A DNA stretch of 64,000 nt from Hydrogenophaga pseudoflava NBRC 102511. Its GTDB lineage: Bacteria > Pseudomonadota > Gammaproteobacteria > Burkholderiales > Burkholderiaceae_C. The first letter of the stretch is position 1. Each line of letters starts with the position of its first letter. The notes beneath the pieces were generated by a model. It did not search any database and was not told the DNA's origin. It saw nothing but the letters and a program-made list of their open reading frames with translations. Below, piece after piece: positions 29,517-39,944 of the stretch. Made by a program: the position numbers and the translations under genes. The DNA is taken from positions 186,001-250,000 of the forward strand of contig NZ_BCWQ01000004.1 in the NCBI RefSeq assembly GCF_001592285.1, written 5' to 3'.

Positions 29517-30074
29517 TTGAAGGTCTTGAAGCTGTCTGCCCAGGGGCTGCCGCAATCGTGGATCAGCCTGGAAGAAGCCGTGCTGCACTACGCCGCGGAC
29601 GAGGTGCGCTGGGAAATGGGCGCCGAGGTCGCGGTGTTCCATGGCGGGCACAACGCAGTCACGGGTCTGCAGTCGATCATCACCGTCAACTCGATCATCG
29701 GCACCAAGGGCGTTCCCAACATCAACCCCTTCGAGCTGCGGCCCACCCTGACCAATGCCAAGCTGTTCGCTCGCGACCGCTGCCTCTGCGGCTACTGCGG
29801 CCACCAGTTCCACGAGGACGAACTGACGCGCGAGCACATCCTGCCCATGGCCCAGAACGGCCGCGACATCTGGATGAACGTGGTCACGGCCTGCAGGTCC
29901 TGCAACCACCGCAAGGGCAACCGCACCCCCGAGCAGGCGAACATGCCGCTGCTGTACGCCCCCTACGTGCCCAGCCTCTGGGAGGACTTCATCCTGCGCA
30001 ACCGCCGCATCCTGGCGGACCAGATGGAGTTCCTGATGTCGCACTTGCCCAAGACTTCCCGGCTGCACGCCTGA
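29517..30074 (+). CDS. HNH endonuclease family protein
   Basis: 185 residues with a C-terminal HNH nuclease module. Zinc Cys pairs C91/C94 (CGYC) and C126/C129 (CRSC) frame EHILPMAQNGRDIWMNVV, where H107 is the catalytic-site His and N121 the central Asn; H131 follows. The N-terminal 85 residues have no recognised domain. The start is TTG: AGGAG lies seven bases upstream and no in-frame ATG exists until codon 34. Nothing phage-like surrounds it, so it is more likely a chromosomal nuclease than part of a mobile unit. The target is unknown. Confidence 0.85.
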   Translation: MKVLKLSAQGLPQSWISLEEAVLHYAADEVRWEMGAEVAVFHGGHNAVTGLQSIITVNSIIGTKGVPNINPFELRPTLTNAKLFARDRCLCGYCGHQFHEDELTREHILPMAQNGRDIWMNVVTACRSCNHRKGNRTPEQANMPLLYAPYVPSLWEDFILRNRRILADQMEFLMSHLPKTSRLHA

Positions 30075-30081
30075 ATGGAAC

Positions 30082-30107
30082 GAAAAAGCCCCGCCAGGCG
30101 GGGCTTT
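30082..30107. terminator. Bidirectional terminator
   Basis: Stem AAAGCCCCG/CGGGGCTTT around CCAGG, between the HNH gene (plus) and the acyl-CoA dehydrogenase (minus). The U-tract is better in the leftward direction. Confidence 0.75.
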
Positions 30108-30127
30108 CGGTGAGGTGTACTTGGCGA

Positions 30128-31243
30128 TCAGGCGAACACGCCCGCCGAATCCTCCATCCGCGCCGACACCTCGCCCAGGTGGTGCAGTGTGTCGCCGTAG
30201 GTCATTTCCAGCTGCGTGAGTTTCTTGAAATAGTGGCTGACGATGTACTCGTCGGTCACGCCGATGCCGCCATGCAGCTGCACCGCCTGCTGGCCCACAA
30301 AGCGCATCGATTGGCCCAGCTGCACCTTGGCACGCGAGAGCGCGCGGCGGCGCTCGTCCGCCGGGGCGTTGAGCTTGAGGCTGGCGTAGTAGCTCATCGA
30401 ACGCGCCAGCTCCAGCTGCATCTTCATGTCGGCCATGCGGTGGCGCAGGGCCTGGAAGCTGCCGATGGCGACGCCGAACTGTTTGCGTGTGTTCAGGTAG
30501 TCGGCCGTCACGGCCACCGTCTTGTCCATCACGCCCACCGCCTCGGCGCAGACGCAGGCGATGCCGATGTCCACCGCGTGTTCCAAGGCGGTCAGGCCAT
30601 CCGCCGTGACCAGCGTGGCCGCGGCGTTCTGCAAGCTCACCTCGGCCGCACGGCCGCCATCCTGGGTGCCATACCCTTGAGTGGACACGCCATCGGCGTT
30701 GCGCTCGACCAGGAAGAGGGCGATCTGGCCGTTGGCCATGGCCGGCACGAGGAAGGCGTCGGCGTGGTCGCCCGCGGGCACCACGCTTTTGGTGCCGCTG
30801 AGGGTCCAGCCGCTGCCCGCCTGCGCGGCGGTGGTCTTGCAGAGGTCGAGCTGGTAGCGCGCACCGCGCTCCTGCTGCGCCAGCACCACCAAGGCCTCGC
30901 CCGCTGCGATCTTCGGCAGCCAGGCCGCCTTCACCTCGGCGCCACCGTAGGCGCCGATCACGCCGCTGGTGACCAAGGTCTGCGCCAACGGTTCAAGCAC
31001 GATGCCGCGGCCCAGCTCCTCCATAACCACCATGCCTTCGACCGGTCCCATGCCCAGGCCTCCGTCGGCTTCGCTGATGTACAGGCCGCCGAGGCCGAGT
31101 TCGGCCAGCTCGTTGTAGGCCGTGCGGTCAAAGCCGCCGGCCTTCACGATGGCGCGGCGGCGCTCGAAGTCGTAGCCCTTGTCGACCCACTTGCGCACCG
31201 CGTCGCGCAACTGTTCCTGGTCGTCGCTGAAATCGAAATCCAT
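30128..31243 (-). CDS. Acyl-CoA dehydrogenase, short partner subunit
   Basis: 371 residues, acyl-CoA dehydrogenase fold, flavin-binding beta-barrel and C-terminal helices (FVGQQAVQLHGGIGVTDEY). The end of the catalytic loop, usually YEGT, reads MTYGDT, so the canonical Glu is absent. The pairing with the gene ten bases upstream resembles the alpha2beta2 acyl-CoA dehydrogenases described for steroid and branched-chain degradation in actinobacteria. Heteromer formation is an inference. AAGGAG six bases upstream fixes the ATG at 31243. The substrate is unknown; a long or branched acyl-CoA is the likely class. Confidence 0.85.
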   Translation of the reverse strand: MDFDFSDDQEQLRDAVRKWVDKGYDFERRRAIVKAGGFDRTAYNELAELGLGGLYISEADGGLGMGPVEGMVVMEELGRGIVLEPLAQTLVTSGVIGAYGGAEVKAAWLPKIAAGEALVVLAQQERGARYQLDLCKTTAAQAGSGWTLSGTKSVVPAGDHADAFLVPAMANGQIALFLVERNADGVSTQGYGTQDGGRAAEVSLQNAAATLVTADGLTALEHAVDIGIACVCAEAVGVMDKTVAVTADYLNTRKQFGVAIGSFQALRHRMADMKMQLELARSMSYYASLKLNAPADERRRALSRAKVQLGQSMRFVGQQAVQLHGGIGVTDEYIVSHYFKKLTQLEMTYGDTLHHLGEVSARMEDSAGVFA

Positions 31244-31253
31244 GTCTGTCTCC

Positions 31254-32435
31254 TTAGCCGAGGACCGTCTGGGCAACGATGTTGCGCTGCACTTCGTTGG
31301 AGCCACCATAGATGGTGGTCTTGCGCATGTTGAAGTAGGTCGACGCGAGCGGTGCGTTGGCCACCACCCCGCCCGGGAAGTTGCCCTGCCAGCCGGCCTC
31401 CATGGCTTCCTCGATGAAGGGCAGGCTGAACGGGCCGGCGGCCAGCATCATCAGCTCCGCGTAGCGCTGCTGGATCTCGCTGCCCTTGATCTTGAGCAGA
31501 CCGGCGATGTCCAGCGACTGCTTGCCCGACTTCTCGGCCGACAGCACCCGCAGCACCAGCATTTCCAGCGCCACGATGTCCACTTCCAGCAGCGCAATCT
31601 GGTCGCGGAAGCGCAGGTCGTCCCACATACCTTCGGCTTTGGCGATGCGTTTGAGGCGTTCCAGCTCGCGTTTGGCGCGGTTGACGTCGGCGATGTTGGT
31701 GCGTTCGTGCGAGAGCAGGTGCTTGGCGTAGGTCCAGCCCTTGTTCTCTTCGCCGATCAGGTTCTCCACCGGCACCTTGACGTTGTCGAAGAAGACCTCG
31801 TTGACCTCGCACTCACCATCCAGCAGCTTGATCGGGCGCACCGTCACGCCGGGCGACTTCATGTCCACCAGCAGGAAACTGATGCCGGTCTGCGGTTTGC
31901 CTTCGGTGCTGGTGCGCACGAGGCAGAAGATCCACTCGCCGTATTGGCCCAGCGTGGTCCAGGTCTTCTGGCCGTTGACCAGGTAGTGGTCACCCTGGCG
32001 CTCGGCGCGGGTCTTGACCGAGGCCAGGTCCGAGCCCGAGCCGGGTTCGCTGTAGCCCTGGCTCCACCACACTTCACCGCTGGCAATGCCGGGCAGGAAA
32101 CGTTCCTGCTGTTCCTTGTTGCCGAACGCCATGATCACCGGCGCCACCATCACCGGGCCGAAGGGCACGATGCGCGGCGCGCCGGCCAGGGCGCATTCTT
32201 CTTCGAACAGGTGCTTCTGCACGGCTGTCCAGCCCGGGCCGCCGAACTCCTTGGGCCAGCCGTAGCCCAGCCAGCCCTTCTTGCCGAGGATCTTGGCCCA
32301 GCGCTGCATGTCGTCGCGCGAGAGGCGCAGCGCGTTGTGGACCTTGTGGGCGATGTCGGCGGGCAGGTTGTCCTTGACCCAGCCGCGAATCTCGTCGCGG
32401 AACGCCAGCTCTTGCGGCGTGAATGCCAAATCCAT
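31254..32435 (-). CDS. Acyl-CoA dehydrogenase, long partner subunit
   Basis: 393 residues. The signature QGYSEPGSGSDLAS (126-139) and VNGQKTWTTLGQYG show the FAD/substrate site, and the C-terminal region is complete. At the usual catalytic position the motif reads IYGGSNEVQ, with G377 instead of Glu. A Glu is present at E244 in LLSHERTN, the place used by isovaleryl-CoA and long-chain enzymes, so activity is plausible. GGAG six bases upstream sets the start. Its stop is ten bases before the partner gene, so the two are one operon. Confidence 0.88.
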   Translation of the reverse strand: MDLAFTPQELAFRDEIRGWVKDNLPADIAHKVHNALRLSRDDMQRWAKILGKKGWLGYGWPKEFGGPGWTAVQKHLFEEECALAGAPRIVPFGPVMVAPVIMAFGNKEQQERFLPGIASGEVWWSQGYSEPGSGSDLASVKTRAERQGDHYLVNGQKTWTTLGQYGEWIFCLVRTSTEGKPQTGISFLLVDMKSPGVTVRPIKLLDGECEVNEVFFDNVKVPVENLIGEENKGWTYAKHLLSHERTNIADVNRAKRELERLKRIAKAEGMWDDLRFRDQIALLEVDIVALEMLVLRVLSAEKSGKQSLDIAGLLKIKGSEIQQRYAELMMLAAGPFSLPFIEEAMEAGWQGNFPGGVVANAPLASTYFNMRKTTIYGGSNEVQRNIVAQTVLG

Positions 32436-32513
32436 GCTTGTCTCCGTGGTCGGGTGATCGTTGGTCGCCGGGGGCGGCGGCCCGATCCACGAAGTTTCGC
32501 ACGACCGTTCGTT

Positions 32514-33185
32514 TTATGGCTGTCCGGGCTGCGACAAACCCAGCTGGTCCCGAAGGTCGGCCAGCTGGGCCTGGAGGGTCGCCACCGTGGCTTCCAGAGT
32601 GGCGACGCGCTCCACCAGGGCACTGTCGCCGGGTGAGCTTTCGGGTACCGCCGGGGCCGACATGTCCACCGGGCCACACAGCAGGTGCGTCCAGCGTTGC
32701 TCGCGGGCACCGGGCGCGCGCGGCAGCTTGACGACCAGCGGGCCACCCTTCTCGTCGCTGCGGTCCTGCATTTCTTCCAGGAAGCCCTCCACCGAGGCGA
32801 TGTCCAGAAACTTGTACCAGCGGTCGGCGTTGATGCGCAGTTCGCCCGCCGTCTGCGGGCCGCGCAGCATCAGCAGGCCCAGCAAGGTGGCCGACTGGTC
32901 TGGCACGCCGGCCGCGCGCGGGAGGTTGTGTTCATAGCGCGGCACGCGCGAGCCGCTGGACTCGATGACCATGCTGTAGTCGCGCAGCACATCGATGGCG
33001 TCGCTGATCTGGGCCTCGCTGAGGCTCATCACCGGTTCCCGTGCGGTCTTCTGGTTGCAGCCGCCGTGCAGGCTGTTGAGCGAGAGCGGGTAGCTGTCGG
33101 GCACGGTGCGGGCCTTTTCCATCAGGGTGGCCAACACGCGGGCTTCGACTGGCGACAGGGGGCGGGTGCGGAAATCGTGGTTCAT
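32514..33185 (-). CDS. YceH family (DUF480) protein
   Basis: 223 residues. Two winged-helix-like repeats: [21 protein letters not shown] with [18 protein letters not shown], then a second half with [17 protein letters not shown]. The C-terminal 35 residues form a short coiled coil ([20 protein letters not shown]). Function is unknown although the protein is widespread in proteobacteria. Start at ATG 33185. Divergent from purN across 48 bases. Confidence 0.9.
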   Translation of the reverse strand: MNHDFRTRPLSPVEARVLATLMEKARTVPDSYPLSLNSLHGGCNQKTAREPVMSLSEAQISDAIDVLRDYSMVIESSGSRVPRYEHNLPRAAGVPDQSATLLGLLMLRGPQTAGELRINADRWYKFLDIASVEGFLEEMQDRSDEKGGPLVVKLPRAPGAREQRWTHLLCGPVDMSAPAVPESSPGDSALVERVATLEATVATLQAQLADLRDQLGLSQPGQP

Positions 33186-33233
33186 TACACTTGGCGGCCC
33201 CAGCGGGCGCTGAATCGGTCGGTACATCGGGTC

Positions 33234-33812
33234 GTGAACAAGAACATCGTCATTCTCATCTCAGGCAGCGGCTCCAACATGGCCGCCATCGTCCAGGCGG
33301 CCCAAAAGGGCCGCTGGCGTGAGCGCTTTGGTACCCAGGTGGCGGCCGTCATCAGCAACAAGGCCGAGGCCGGTGGGCTGGCCTGGGCCCGCGAACACCA
33401 CATCCCGACGGCCAGTTTCGACCACAAGGCCTACGCCTCGCGCGAGGCCTTCGATGCGGCCCTGATGACCGAAATCGACCGCCACCAGCCGGCGCTGGTT
33501 GTGCTGGCTGGCTTCATGCGCATCCTCACGCCCGGTTTTGTGCAGCACTATGACGGCCGGCTGATCAACATCCACCCCAGCCTGCTGCCGGCTTTCCCTG
33601 GCCTGCACACCCACCAGCGCGCCATCGACGCCGGCTGCCGGTTCGGCGGCTGCACCGTGCACCGCGTGACGGCCGAGCTGGACCACGGTGAGTACCTGGA
33701 CCAGGCGGTGGTGCCCATCCTGCCGGGCGACACCGCCCAGACCCTCGCCGCCCGCGTGCTCACGCAGGAACACCTGATCTATCCGCGGGTGGTCGAGCGG
33801 CTGATCAGCTGA
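33234..33812 (+). CDS. purN: Phosphoribosylglycinamide formyltransferase
   Basis: 192 residues. Formylates GAR with 10-formyl-THF in purine synthesis. GSGSNMAAI (11-19) binds the phosphate; the catalytic pair N112/H114 is in [11 protein letters not shown], and the conserved Asp is in [12 protein letters not shown]. The start is GTG 33234, the only candidate giving the family opening [12 protein letters not shown]. The stop abuts the stop of convergent prfC (33812/33813). Confidence 0.95.
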   Translation: MNKNIVILISGSGSNMAAIVQAAQKGRWRERFGTQVAAVISNKAEAGGLAWAREHHIPTASFDHKAYASREAFDAALMTEIDRHQPALVVLAGFMRILTPGFVQHYDGRLINIHPSLLPAFPGLHTHQRAIDAGCRFGGCTVHRVTAELDHGEYLDQAVVPILPGDTAQTLAARVLTQEHLIYPRVVERLIS

Positions 33813-35432
33813 TCACATCGACTTGTGGAACACCAGGCCTGCGTGCTCGCGCATGGCGTGGAACCTGATCTTGGGCCAGTTGGCCTCGACCGCGCGCAGC
33901 GTTGCCATGTGGTCCAGCAGCACGGTGGGGGCATCCACGGCGTCCAGCGCCACGCGGTGGGCGTTGGCGTCCATGAAGCGCTTGAGCTCCTGTTCGCCGC
34001 CGTCCTCGGGTGCACAGGTCACCCAGCGCGTCACGTTGTAGTTGCTGCCCGTGATGCGGGCCTTGACGCCGTACTCGTGCTCCAGCCGGTGGGCCACCAC
34101 TTCGAACTGCAGCTGACCGACAGCGCCCAGCAGCAGCACCGTGCCGGCGATCGGCCGGAACACCTGGATCGCGCCTTCTTCGCCCAGCTGGGTCAGGCCG
34201 GCGCGCAGCTGCTTGGTCTTGAGCGGGTCGGCCACTTCCACGCTGCGGATGATTTCCGGCGCGAAGAAGGGCAGGCCGGTGAACTGCAGGGCCTCTCCCT
34301 CAGTCAGGGTGTCGCCCAGCTGCAGCACGCCGTGGTTCGGTATGCCGATGATGTCGCCGGCAAAGGCCTCGTCCAGCAGCTCGCGGCGCTGCGACAGGAA
34401 GCTGACCACGGTGTTGGGCCGCAGCTCCTTGCCGCTGCGCACCACCTTCAGGCGCATGCCACGCTCGAAGTGGCCGCTGGCGCAGCGCACGAAGGCGATG
34501 CGGTCACGATGCGCCGGGTCCATGTTGGCCTGGATCTTGAACACCACGCCGGTGAACTTGGGCTCGGTCGGCTCCACCGTGCGCTGGATCGCGGCCTTGG
34601 CGCCCGGGGACGGGGCCAGGTCGACCAGCGCATCCAGCACCTCGCGCACACCGAAGTTGTTGACGGCCGAGCCGAACAGCATGGGCGTCTGATGACCGTC
34701 GAGAAAGGCCTGCTTGTCGAAGGCGGGTGAGGCGCCCTCGACCAGCTCTAGCTCATCCTTGGCGGCGCTCCATTCCATGCCAAAGCGGCGGGCGCTCTCG
34801 GCGTTGTCCAGGCCGGCCAGCACTTCCTCGTCGCCGCCGCGGCGGTCTTCACCGGCGGCGAACACGCGCATCTGGTCTTCGCGGCGGTCGTACACGCCGC
34901 GGAAGGTCTTGCCCATGCCGACCGGCCAGGTGAAGGGCACGACCGTCATGCCCAGCTCGCGTTCGATCTCATCCATCAGGTCCAGCGGGGCCTTGACCTC
35001 GCGGTCCATCTTGTTGACGAAGGTGAGGATGGGCGTGTTGCGCGCACGGCAGACCTGCAGCAGGCGGCGGGTCTGCGGTTCCACGCCGTTGCCGGCGTCG
35101 ATCACCATCAGCGCGGCGTCCACCGCGGTGAGCACGCGGTAGGTGTCTTCCGAGAAGTCCTGGTGGCCCGGGGTGTCCAGCAGGTTGATGACGCAGTCGC
35201 GGTACTCCATCTGCATCACGGACGACGCGACGGAAATACCCCGCTGCTTTTCGATCTCCATCCAGTCGGAGGTGGCGTGGCGCGCGGCCTTGCGCGCCTT
35301 GACCGAGCCGGCGATGTTGATGGCGCCCGAGAACAGCAGCAGCTTCTCGGTCAGGGTGGTCTTACCCGCGTCGGGGTGCGAAATGATGGCGAAGGTGCGG
35401 CGGCGCTGCACCTGTTGGGCGATGTCGGACAT
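33813..35432 (-). CDS. prfC: Peptide chain release factor 3
   Basis: 539 residues. A translational GTPase that recycles RF1/RF2. G1 HPDAGKTTLTEKL (19-31), G3 DTPGHQDF, G4 NKMD; then EF-G-like domains II and III. Complete and of typical length. Convergent with purN without spacer; divergent from the rRNA methyltransferase gene with 34 bases between starts. Confidence 0.96.
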   Translation of the reverse strand: MSDIAQQVQRRRTFAIISHPDAGKTTLTEKLLLFSGAINIAGSVKARKAARHATSDWMEIEKQRGISVASSVMQMEYRDCVINLLDTPGHQDFSEDTYRVLTAVDAALMVIDAGNGVEPQTRRLLQVCRARNTPILTFVNKMDREVKAPLDLMDEIERELGMTVVPFTWPVGMGKTFRGVYDRREDQMRVFAAGEDRRGGDEEVLAGLDNAESARRFGMEWSAAKDELELVEGASPAFDKQAFLDGHQTPMLFGSAVNNFGVREVLDALVDLAPSPGAKAAIQRTVEPTEPKFTGVVFKIQANMDPAHRDRIAFVRCASGHFERGMRLKVVRSGKELRPNTVVSFLSQRRELLDEAFAGDIIGIPNHGVLQLGDTLTEGEALQFTGLPFFAPEIIRSVEVADPLKTKQLRAGLTQLGEEGAIQVFRPIAGTVLLLGAVGQLQFEVVAHRLEHEYGVKARITGSNYNVTRWVTCAPEDGGEQELKRFMDANAHRVALDAVDAPTVLLDHMATLRAVEANWPKIRFHAMREHAGLVFHKSM

Positions 35433-35466
35433 AACCCTCGATTATCCCCGGTGGGACAATACCGGC

Positions 35467-36732
35467 ATGAACCCGAAAGCCCTTCTGGACGAAAGCGCCA
35501 GCCTGATCGAGAAAGTCTTCAAGTTCGACCACCCGGCCGATGCCATCGTGGCGCGCCATTTCCGCGAGAACAGGTCGCTCGGCCCGCGCGAGCGGGCCAC
35601 TCTGTCGGACACCGTGTTTGCCGTGCTGCGCGAACGCCTGAAGTTCGAGTGGCTGGCCCGTTCCGGCAGCGGGTCCAAATGGCGTCGACTGGCCATTCTG
35701 GGGTTTCCCGGGGAGCACGACTACCTCAAGAGCGCGCTGACGGATGCAGAGAAGGAATGGTGGAACGCCTGCGGGAAAGTGGGCGATGCGCAGTTGCTGG
35801 CTCCGCATCGCCACAACTTGCCCGAGTGGCTGGCGCAGGCGCTTCGAGAGCAGTTGGGAGACGAGTTCGATGCCCTGGCCGCAAGCCTGCTGCGTCCGGC
35901 ACCGCTGGACCTGCGGGTGAATGCGCTCAAACAAAAGCGCGACGCTGCATTGGCGGGTGTGCGCAGTGCCGGATGGCCTGCCGAGCCGACGCCGTACTCA
36001 CCGCTGGGCATTCGGCTGGAGGGCAAGCCCAATCTGTCCAAGCTGCCTCTGTTCACTGCGGGCGAGGTGGAGGTGCAGGACGAGGGCTCGCAACTTCTGG
36101 CCCTGTTGCTCGGGGCCAAGCGCGGGGAGATGGTGGCCGACTTCTGCGCTGGCGCAGGGGGCAAGACGCTGGCGATCGGGTCGTCCATGAAGAACACAGG
36201 CCGCCTTTATGCTTTCGACACCTCGGCCCACCGACTCGATGCCATCAAGCCCCGGCTGGCGCGCAGCGGCCTGTCGAACGTGCATCCGGTGGCGATTGCC
36301 CACGAACGGGATGAGCGCATCAAGCGGCTGGCCGGGAAAATGGACCGGGTGCTGGTCGACGCACCGTGTTCCGGGCTGGGGACGTTGCGCCGCAGCCCGG
36401 ATCTGAAGTGGCGCCAGACGACCGAGACCGTGGCGGCGCAGGCGGATCTCCAGCAGCGCATTCTGCTCAGCGCGGCCCGTCTGCTCAAACCCGGTGGGCG
36501 GCTGGTCTACGCGACCTGCAGCCTGCTGCTTCAGGAGAACGAAGCCGTGGCGAGGGCCTTCGGGTTGGCGCATCCCGAATTCGAGCCTCTGTCGGTGGCC
36601 GATCTGCTCGCCGTGGCCCAGGTCGGAGAGGCCGCGTCCCTGTGCAGTCCGGATGGGCTGCACATGAGGTTGTGGCCGCACCGGCACGGCACGGACGGCT
36701 TCTTCGCCGCCGCATGGCAGAAAAAAGGCTGA
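35467..36732 (+). CDS. rsmB: RsmB-type rRNA (cytosine-5) methyltransferase
   Basis: 421 residues. A NusB-like N-terminal domain (about 1-140) and an RsmB/NOP2 catalytic domain. SAM site DFCAGAGGKTLAIG; the two catalytic cysteines are C301 in DAPCSGLG and C351 in YATCSL. It probably makes m5C967 in 16S rRNA, though the exact site is inferred; the N-terminal part is more divergent than in E. coli RsmB, so it could be another member of this family. ATG at 35467. Confidence 0.82.
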   Translation: MNPKALLDESASLIEKVFKFDHPADAIVARHFRENRSLGPRERATLSDTVFAVLRERLKFEWLARSGSGSKWRRLAILGFPGEHDYLKSALTDAEKEWWNACGKVGDAQLLAPHRHNLPEWLAQALREQLGDEFDALAASLLRPAPLDLRVNALKQKRDAALAGVRSAGWPAEPTPYSPLGIRLEGKPNLSKLPLFTAGEVEVQDEGSQLLALLLGAKRGEMVADFCAGAGGKTLAIGSSMKNTGRLYAFDTSAHRLDAIKPRLARSGLSNVHPVAIAHERDERIKRLAGKMDRVLVDAPCSGLGTLRRSPDLKWRQTTETVAAQADLQQRILLSAARLLKPGGRLVYATCSLLLQENEAVARAFGLAHPEFEPLSVADLLAVAQVGEAASLCSPDGLHMRLWPHRHGTDGFFAAAWQKKG

Positions 36733-36767
36733 CACGACCGCGTTGATTTCATATTGTGGTGTGCGGC

Positions 36768-36796
36768 TTGGGGAATTTCACCCCCACCAGTAAAAT
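36768..36796 (+). promoter_or_regulatory. Candidate sigma-70 promoter of the desaturase gene
   Basis: TTGGGG (36768-36773), 17-base spacer, TAAAAT (36791-36796). It is about 72 bases upstream of the desaturase ATG. The leader after it contains a 7-bp hairpin ATCCCGC/GCGGGAT (36805-36830). The -35 is weak. Confidence 0.4.
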
Positions 36797-36868
36797 TGAA
36801 GGCTATCCCGCCAGGCGCCCGCAGCGGGATCTTCATGTTGTTACGCCGGGCGCGCACATAGGAAATCA

Positions 36869-38095
36869 ATGTTTTCTTCCGATTACGGCCTCCTGTCCTA
36901 TCTCTGGGACGGGCTGATTCAGTTTCTGGCCGACGGCCTTACCCAGGCCACCTGGTGGCAAGCCATCATCGCGGCGCTGGTGATGACGCACATCACCATC
37001 GCCAGTGTCACGATCTACCTGCACCGCCACTCGGCGCACCGCTCGCTGGACCTGCACCCGATCGCCTCCCACTTCTTCCGCTTCTGGCTGTGGATGACCA
37101 CGGGTATGGTCACCAAGGAGTGGACCGCGATCCACCGCAAGCATCACGCGAAATGTGAACACGAGGGCGATCCGCACAGCCCGGTTGTGTTCGGCATCAA
37201 GAAGGTGTTTTTCGAAGGCAGCGAGCTGTACCGTGCCGAGGCCAAGAACCAGGAGACCCTGGCCCGCTATGGCCACAACACCCCGGACGACTGGATCGAG
37301 CGAAACCTCTACACGGGTCGCTCGCGGCTGGGCGTGAGCCTGATGCTGATCATCGATGTGGCACTTTTCGGTGCACTCGGGCTGACGGTGTGGGCGATCC
37401 AGATGGCGTGGATCCCCATCACTGCCGCCGGCATCATCAACGGCATCGGTCACTGGTGGGGCTATCGCAACTTCGAGGCGGCGGATGCCAGCACCAACGT
37501 GTCGCCCTGGGGCATCATCATTGGTGGTGAGGAGTTGCACAACAACCATCACACCTACCCGACGTCCGCCAAGCTCTCGGTCAAGCCCTACGAGTTCGAC
37601 ATCGGCTGGATGTACATCACCATCCTGAAGACTTTCGGGCTGGCCTCGGTGAAGAAGCTGCCGCCCAAGATGGCCTTCGGTGCCGTCAAGCCGGTGGCGG
37701 ATGAAAAGACCCTGGAAGCGATCATCGCCAACCGCTATGAGGTCATGGCCGGCTATGCCCGCGAACTGCGTGTGGCCTGCCAGCGCGAGGTCGAGGCACT
37801 CAAGAGCCGCAGTGGCGATGTGTCCGCGCTCGAAGCGGCCCGCCGCTGGCTGCACCGAGATGAAGACAAGGTGCCGGCGGCGGTGAAGCCTCAGCTGGCA
37901 CAGGCCCGTGCCGAGCACCCTGTGCTGGACAAGATGGTCACCATGCGGGAAGAGCTGCGCTCGCTCTGGACTGGTACGAACGCCACACGTGAACAACTGG
38001 CCGCCGACCTGCAAGCCTGGTGCCGCCGTGCCGAAGAGAGCGGCATCGCCGCCCTGCGCGATTTTTCGATCCAGCTGCGTTCCGCGCGCGCCTGA
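36869..38095 (+). CDS. Membrane fatty-acid desaturase (delta-9 type)
   Basis: 408 residues. Three histidine boxes for the di-iron centre: HRHSAH (52-57), HRKHH (89-93) and HNNHH (224-228, in EELHNNHHTYP). Four hydrophobic segments (about 30-50, 66-82, 150-170 and 175-195). This is the acyl-lipid/acyl-CoA desaturase family that introduces the delta-9 double bond with O2. The last 130 residues are charged and helical and are not part of the catalytic core. It faces rpmG with a shared terminator. Confidence 0.93.
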   Translation: MFSSDYGLLSYLWDGLIQFLADGLTQATWWQAIIAALVMTHITIASVTIYLHRHSAHRSLDLHPIASHFFRFWLWMTTGMVTKEWTAIHRKHHAKCEHEGDPHSPVVFGIKKVFFEGSELYRAEAKNQETLARYGHNTPDDWIERNLYTGRSRLGVSLMLIIDVALFGALGLTVWAIQMAWIPITAAGIINGIGHWWGYRNFEAADASTNVSPWGIIIGGEELHNNHHTYPTSAKLSVKPYEFDIGWMYITILKTFGLASVKKLPPKMAFGAVKPVADEKTLEAIIANRYEVMAGYARELRVACQREVEALKSRSGDVSALEAARRWLHRDEDKVPAAVKPQLAQARAEHPVLDKMVTMREELRSLWTGTNATREQLAADLQAWCRRAEESGIAALRDFSIQLRSARA

Positions 38096-38131
38096 CGGAA
38101 TCGAGCAGCCCGTGCCACGACGTGGCGCGGG

Positions 38132-38171
38132 CAACAAAAAAGCCGCTGTGAAAACAGCGGCTTTTTTGTTG
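38132..38171. terminator. Strong bidirectional terminator
   Basis: Near-perfect 18-bp stem with A-tract/T-tract arms around AGCCGCTGT/ACAGCGGCT and loop GAAA. It serves the desaturase (plus) and rpmB-rpmG (minus). Confidence 0.93.
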
Positions 38172-38195
38172 GGTCGAACCGGAAGCAGGGCCGAA

Positions 38196-38366
38196 TCACT
38201 TCAGCTTGATTTCCTTGTAGTCCACGTGCTTGCGAGCCTTGGGATCAAATTTCTTGATCAGCATCTTCTCGGGTGTGGTCTTCTTGTTCTTGGTGGTGGT
38301 GTAGAAGTGGCCGGTTCCAGCAGTGGATTCCAGCTTGATCTTCTCGCGTGCGCCTTTGGTTGCCAT
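38196..38366 (-). CDS. rpmG: Ribosomal protein bL33
   Basis: 56 residues, the complete protein, opening [12 protein letters not shown] and ending DYKEIKLK. It lacks the zinc-binding CxxC pairs found in some L33 paralogues, so it is the zinc-free form. AAGGAG seven bases upstream. It follows rpmB by 11 bases, the normal rpmB-rpmG arrangement. Confidence 0.97.
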   Translation of the reverse strand: MATKGAREKIKLESTAGTGHFYTTTKNKKTTPEKMLIKKFDPKARKHVDYKEIKLK

Positions 38367-38377
38367 GTCGTGACTCC

Positions 38378-38611
38378 TTAAGCCTGGCCACGTGCGCGCA
38401 GGTCGGCGAGCACAGCGTCGATACCGTTCTTGTCGATCAGGCGCAGGGCAGCGCCCGACACGCGCAGACGAACCCAGCGGTTCTCGCTCTCGACCCAGAA
38501 ACGGCGGTATTGCAGGTTCGGCAGGAACCGGCGCTTGGTTTTGTTGTTGGCGTGGGAAACGTTGTTCCCGACCATGGGCTTCTTGCCCGTGACGTCGCAG
38601 ACGCGTGCCAT
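38378..38611 (-). CDS. rpmB: Ribosomal protein bL28
   Basis: 77 residues, complete: [12 protein letters not shown] start, [14 protein letters not shown] and the basic C-terminal half. First gene of rpmB-rpmG; a good promoter lies about 170 bases upstream. Confidence 0.97.
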   Translation of the reverse strand: MARVCDVTGKKPMVGNNVSHANNKTKRRFLPNLQYRRFWVESENRWVRLRVSGAALRLIDKNGIDAVLADLRARGQA

Positions 38612-38781
38612 GAGGACACTCCGATACTTCTATACAGCTGCCGCAGCGGGTCGGCCGATCTGATGCGTCAGAAACGACCGACTGGCGGTTGAGCCTCACC
38701 TCGCCAGGAAAGGGTGGCGGTAACCCGGGAAATTGCCTCAAACCAAGTCAAACAGGCTCGGTCCACTCAGCAAAGCCGCAC

Positions 38782-38811
38782 ATTATAGACCGACCGATGG
38801 ATGGCGGTCCA
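38782..38811 (-). promoter_or_regulatory. Sigma-70 promoter of rpmB-rpmG
   Basis: On the minus strand: TGGACC (38811-38806), 18-base spacer, perfect TATAAT (38787-38782). Predicted transcription would begin near 38775, giving a leader of about 165 bases before rpmB. No other gene lies in the 235-base gap 38612-38846, so this is its main content. Long leaders before ribosomal protein genes often carry control elements; none is recognised. Confidence 0.6.
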
Positions 38812-38846
38812 CCGTCAGTCGGCTTGCGGGGGCGAGGTCTGGTGTT

Positions 38847-39827
<981 letters not shown>

Positions 39828-39944
39828 TTAGAGTCGGTGGGTGTGCTCAGAGTCGTGATGTCCGGTGGTCACATCGCCGCGCTGAGGATTGATCAGCATT
39901 GTATGAAACGCGCCTTGGGCGCATTCGACACAAAGGTTTTAGAC

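Noticed and set aside
39857..39875. GATGT-N9-ACATC as a Crp-type operator upstream of the regulator at 39945
   Set aside because: The arms are only five bases long and the spacer asymmetric; chance occurrence is likely.
39886..39900. FNR-like TTGAT half-site before the same regulator
   Set aside because: The second half does not match ATCAA, so it is not a full FNR box.
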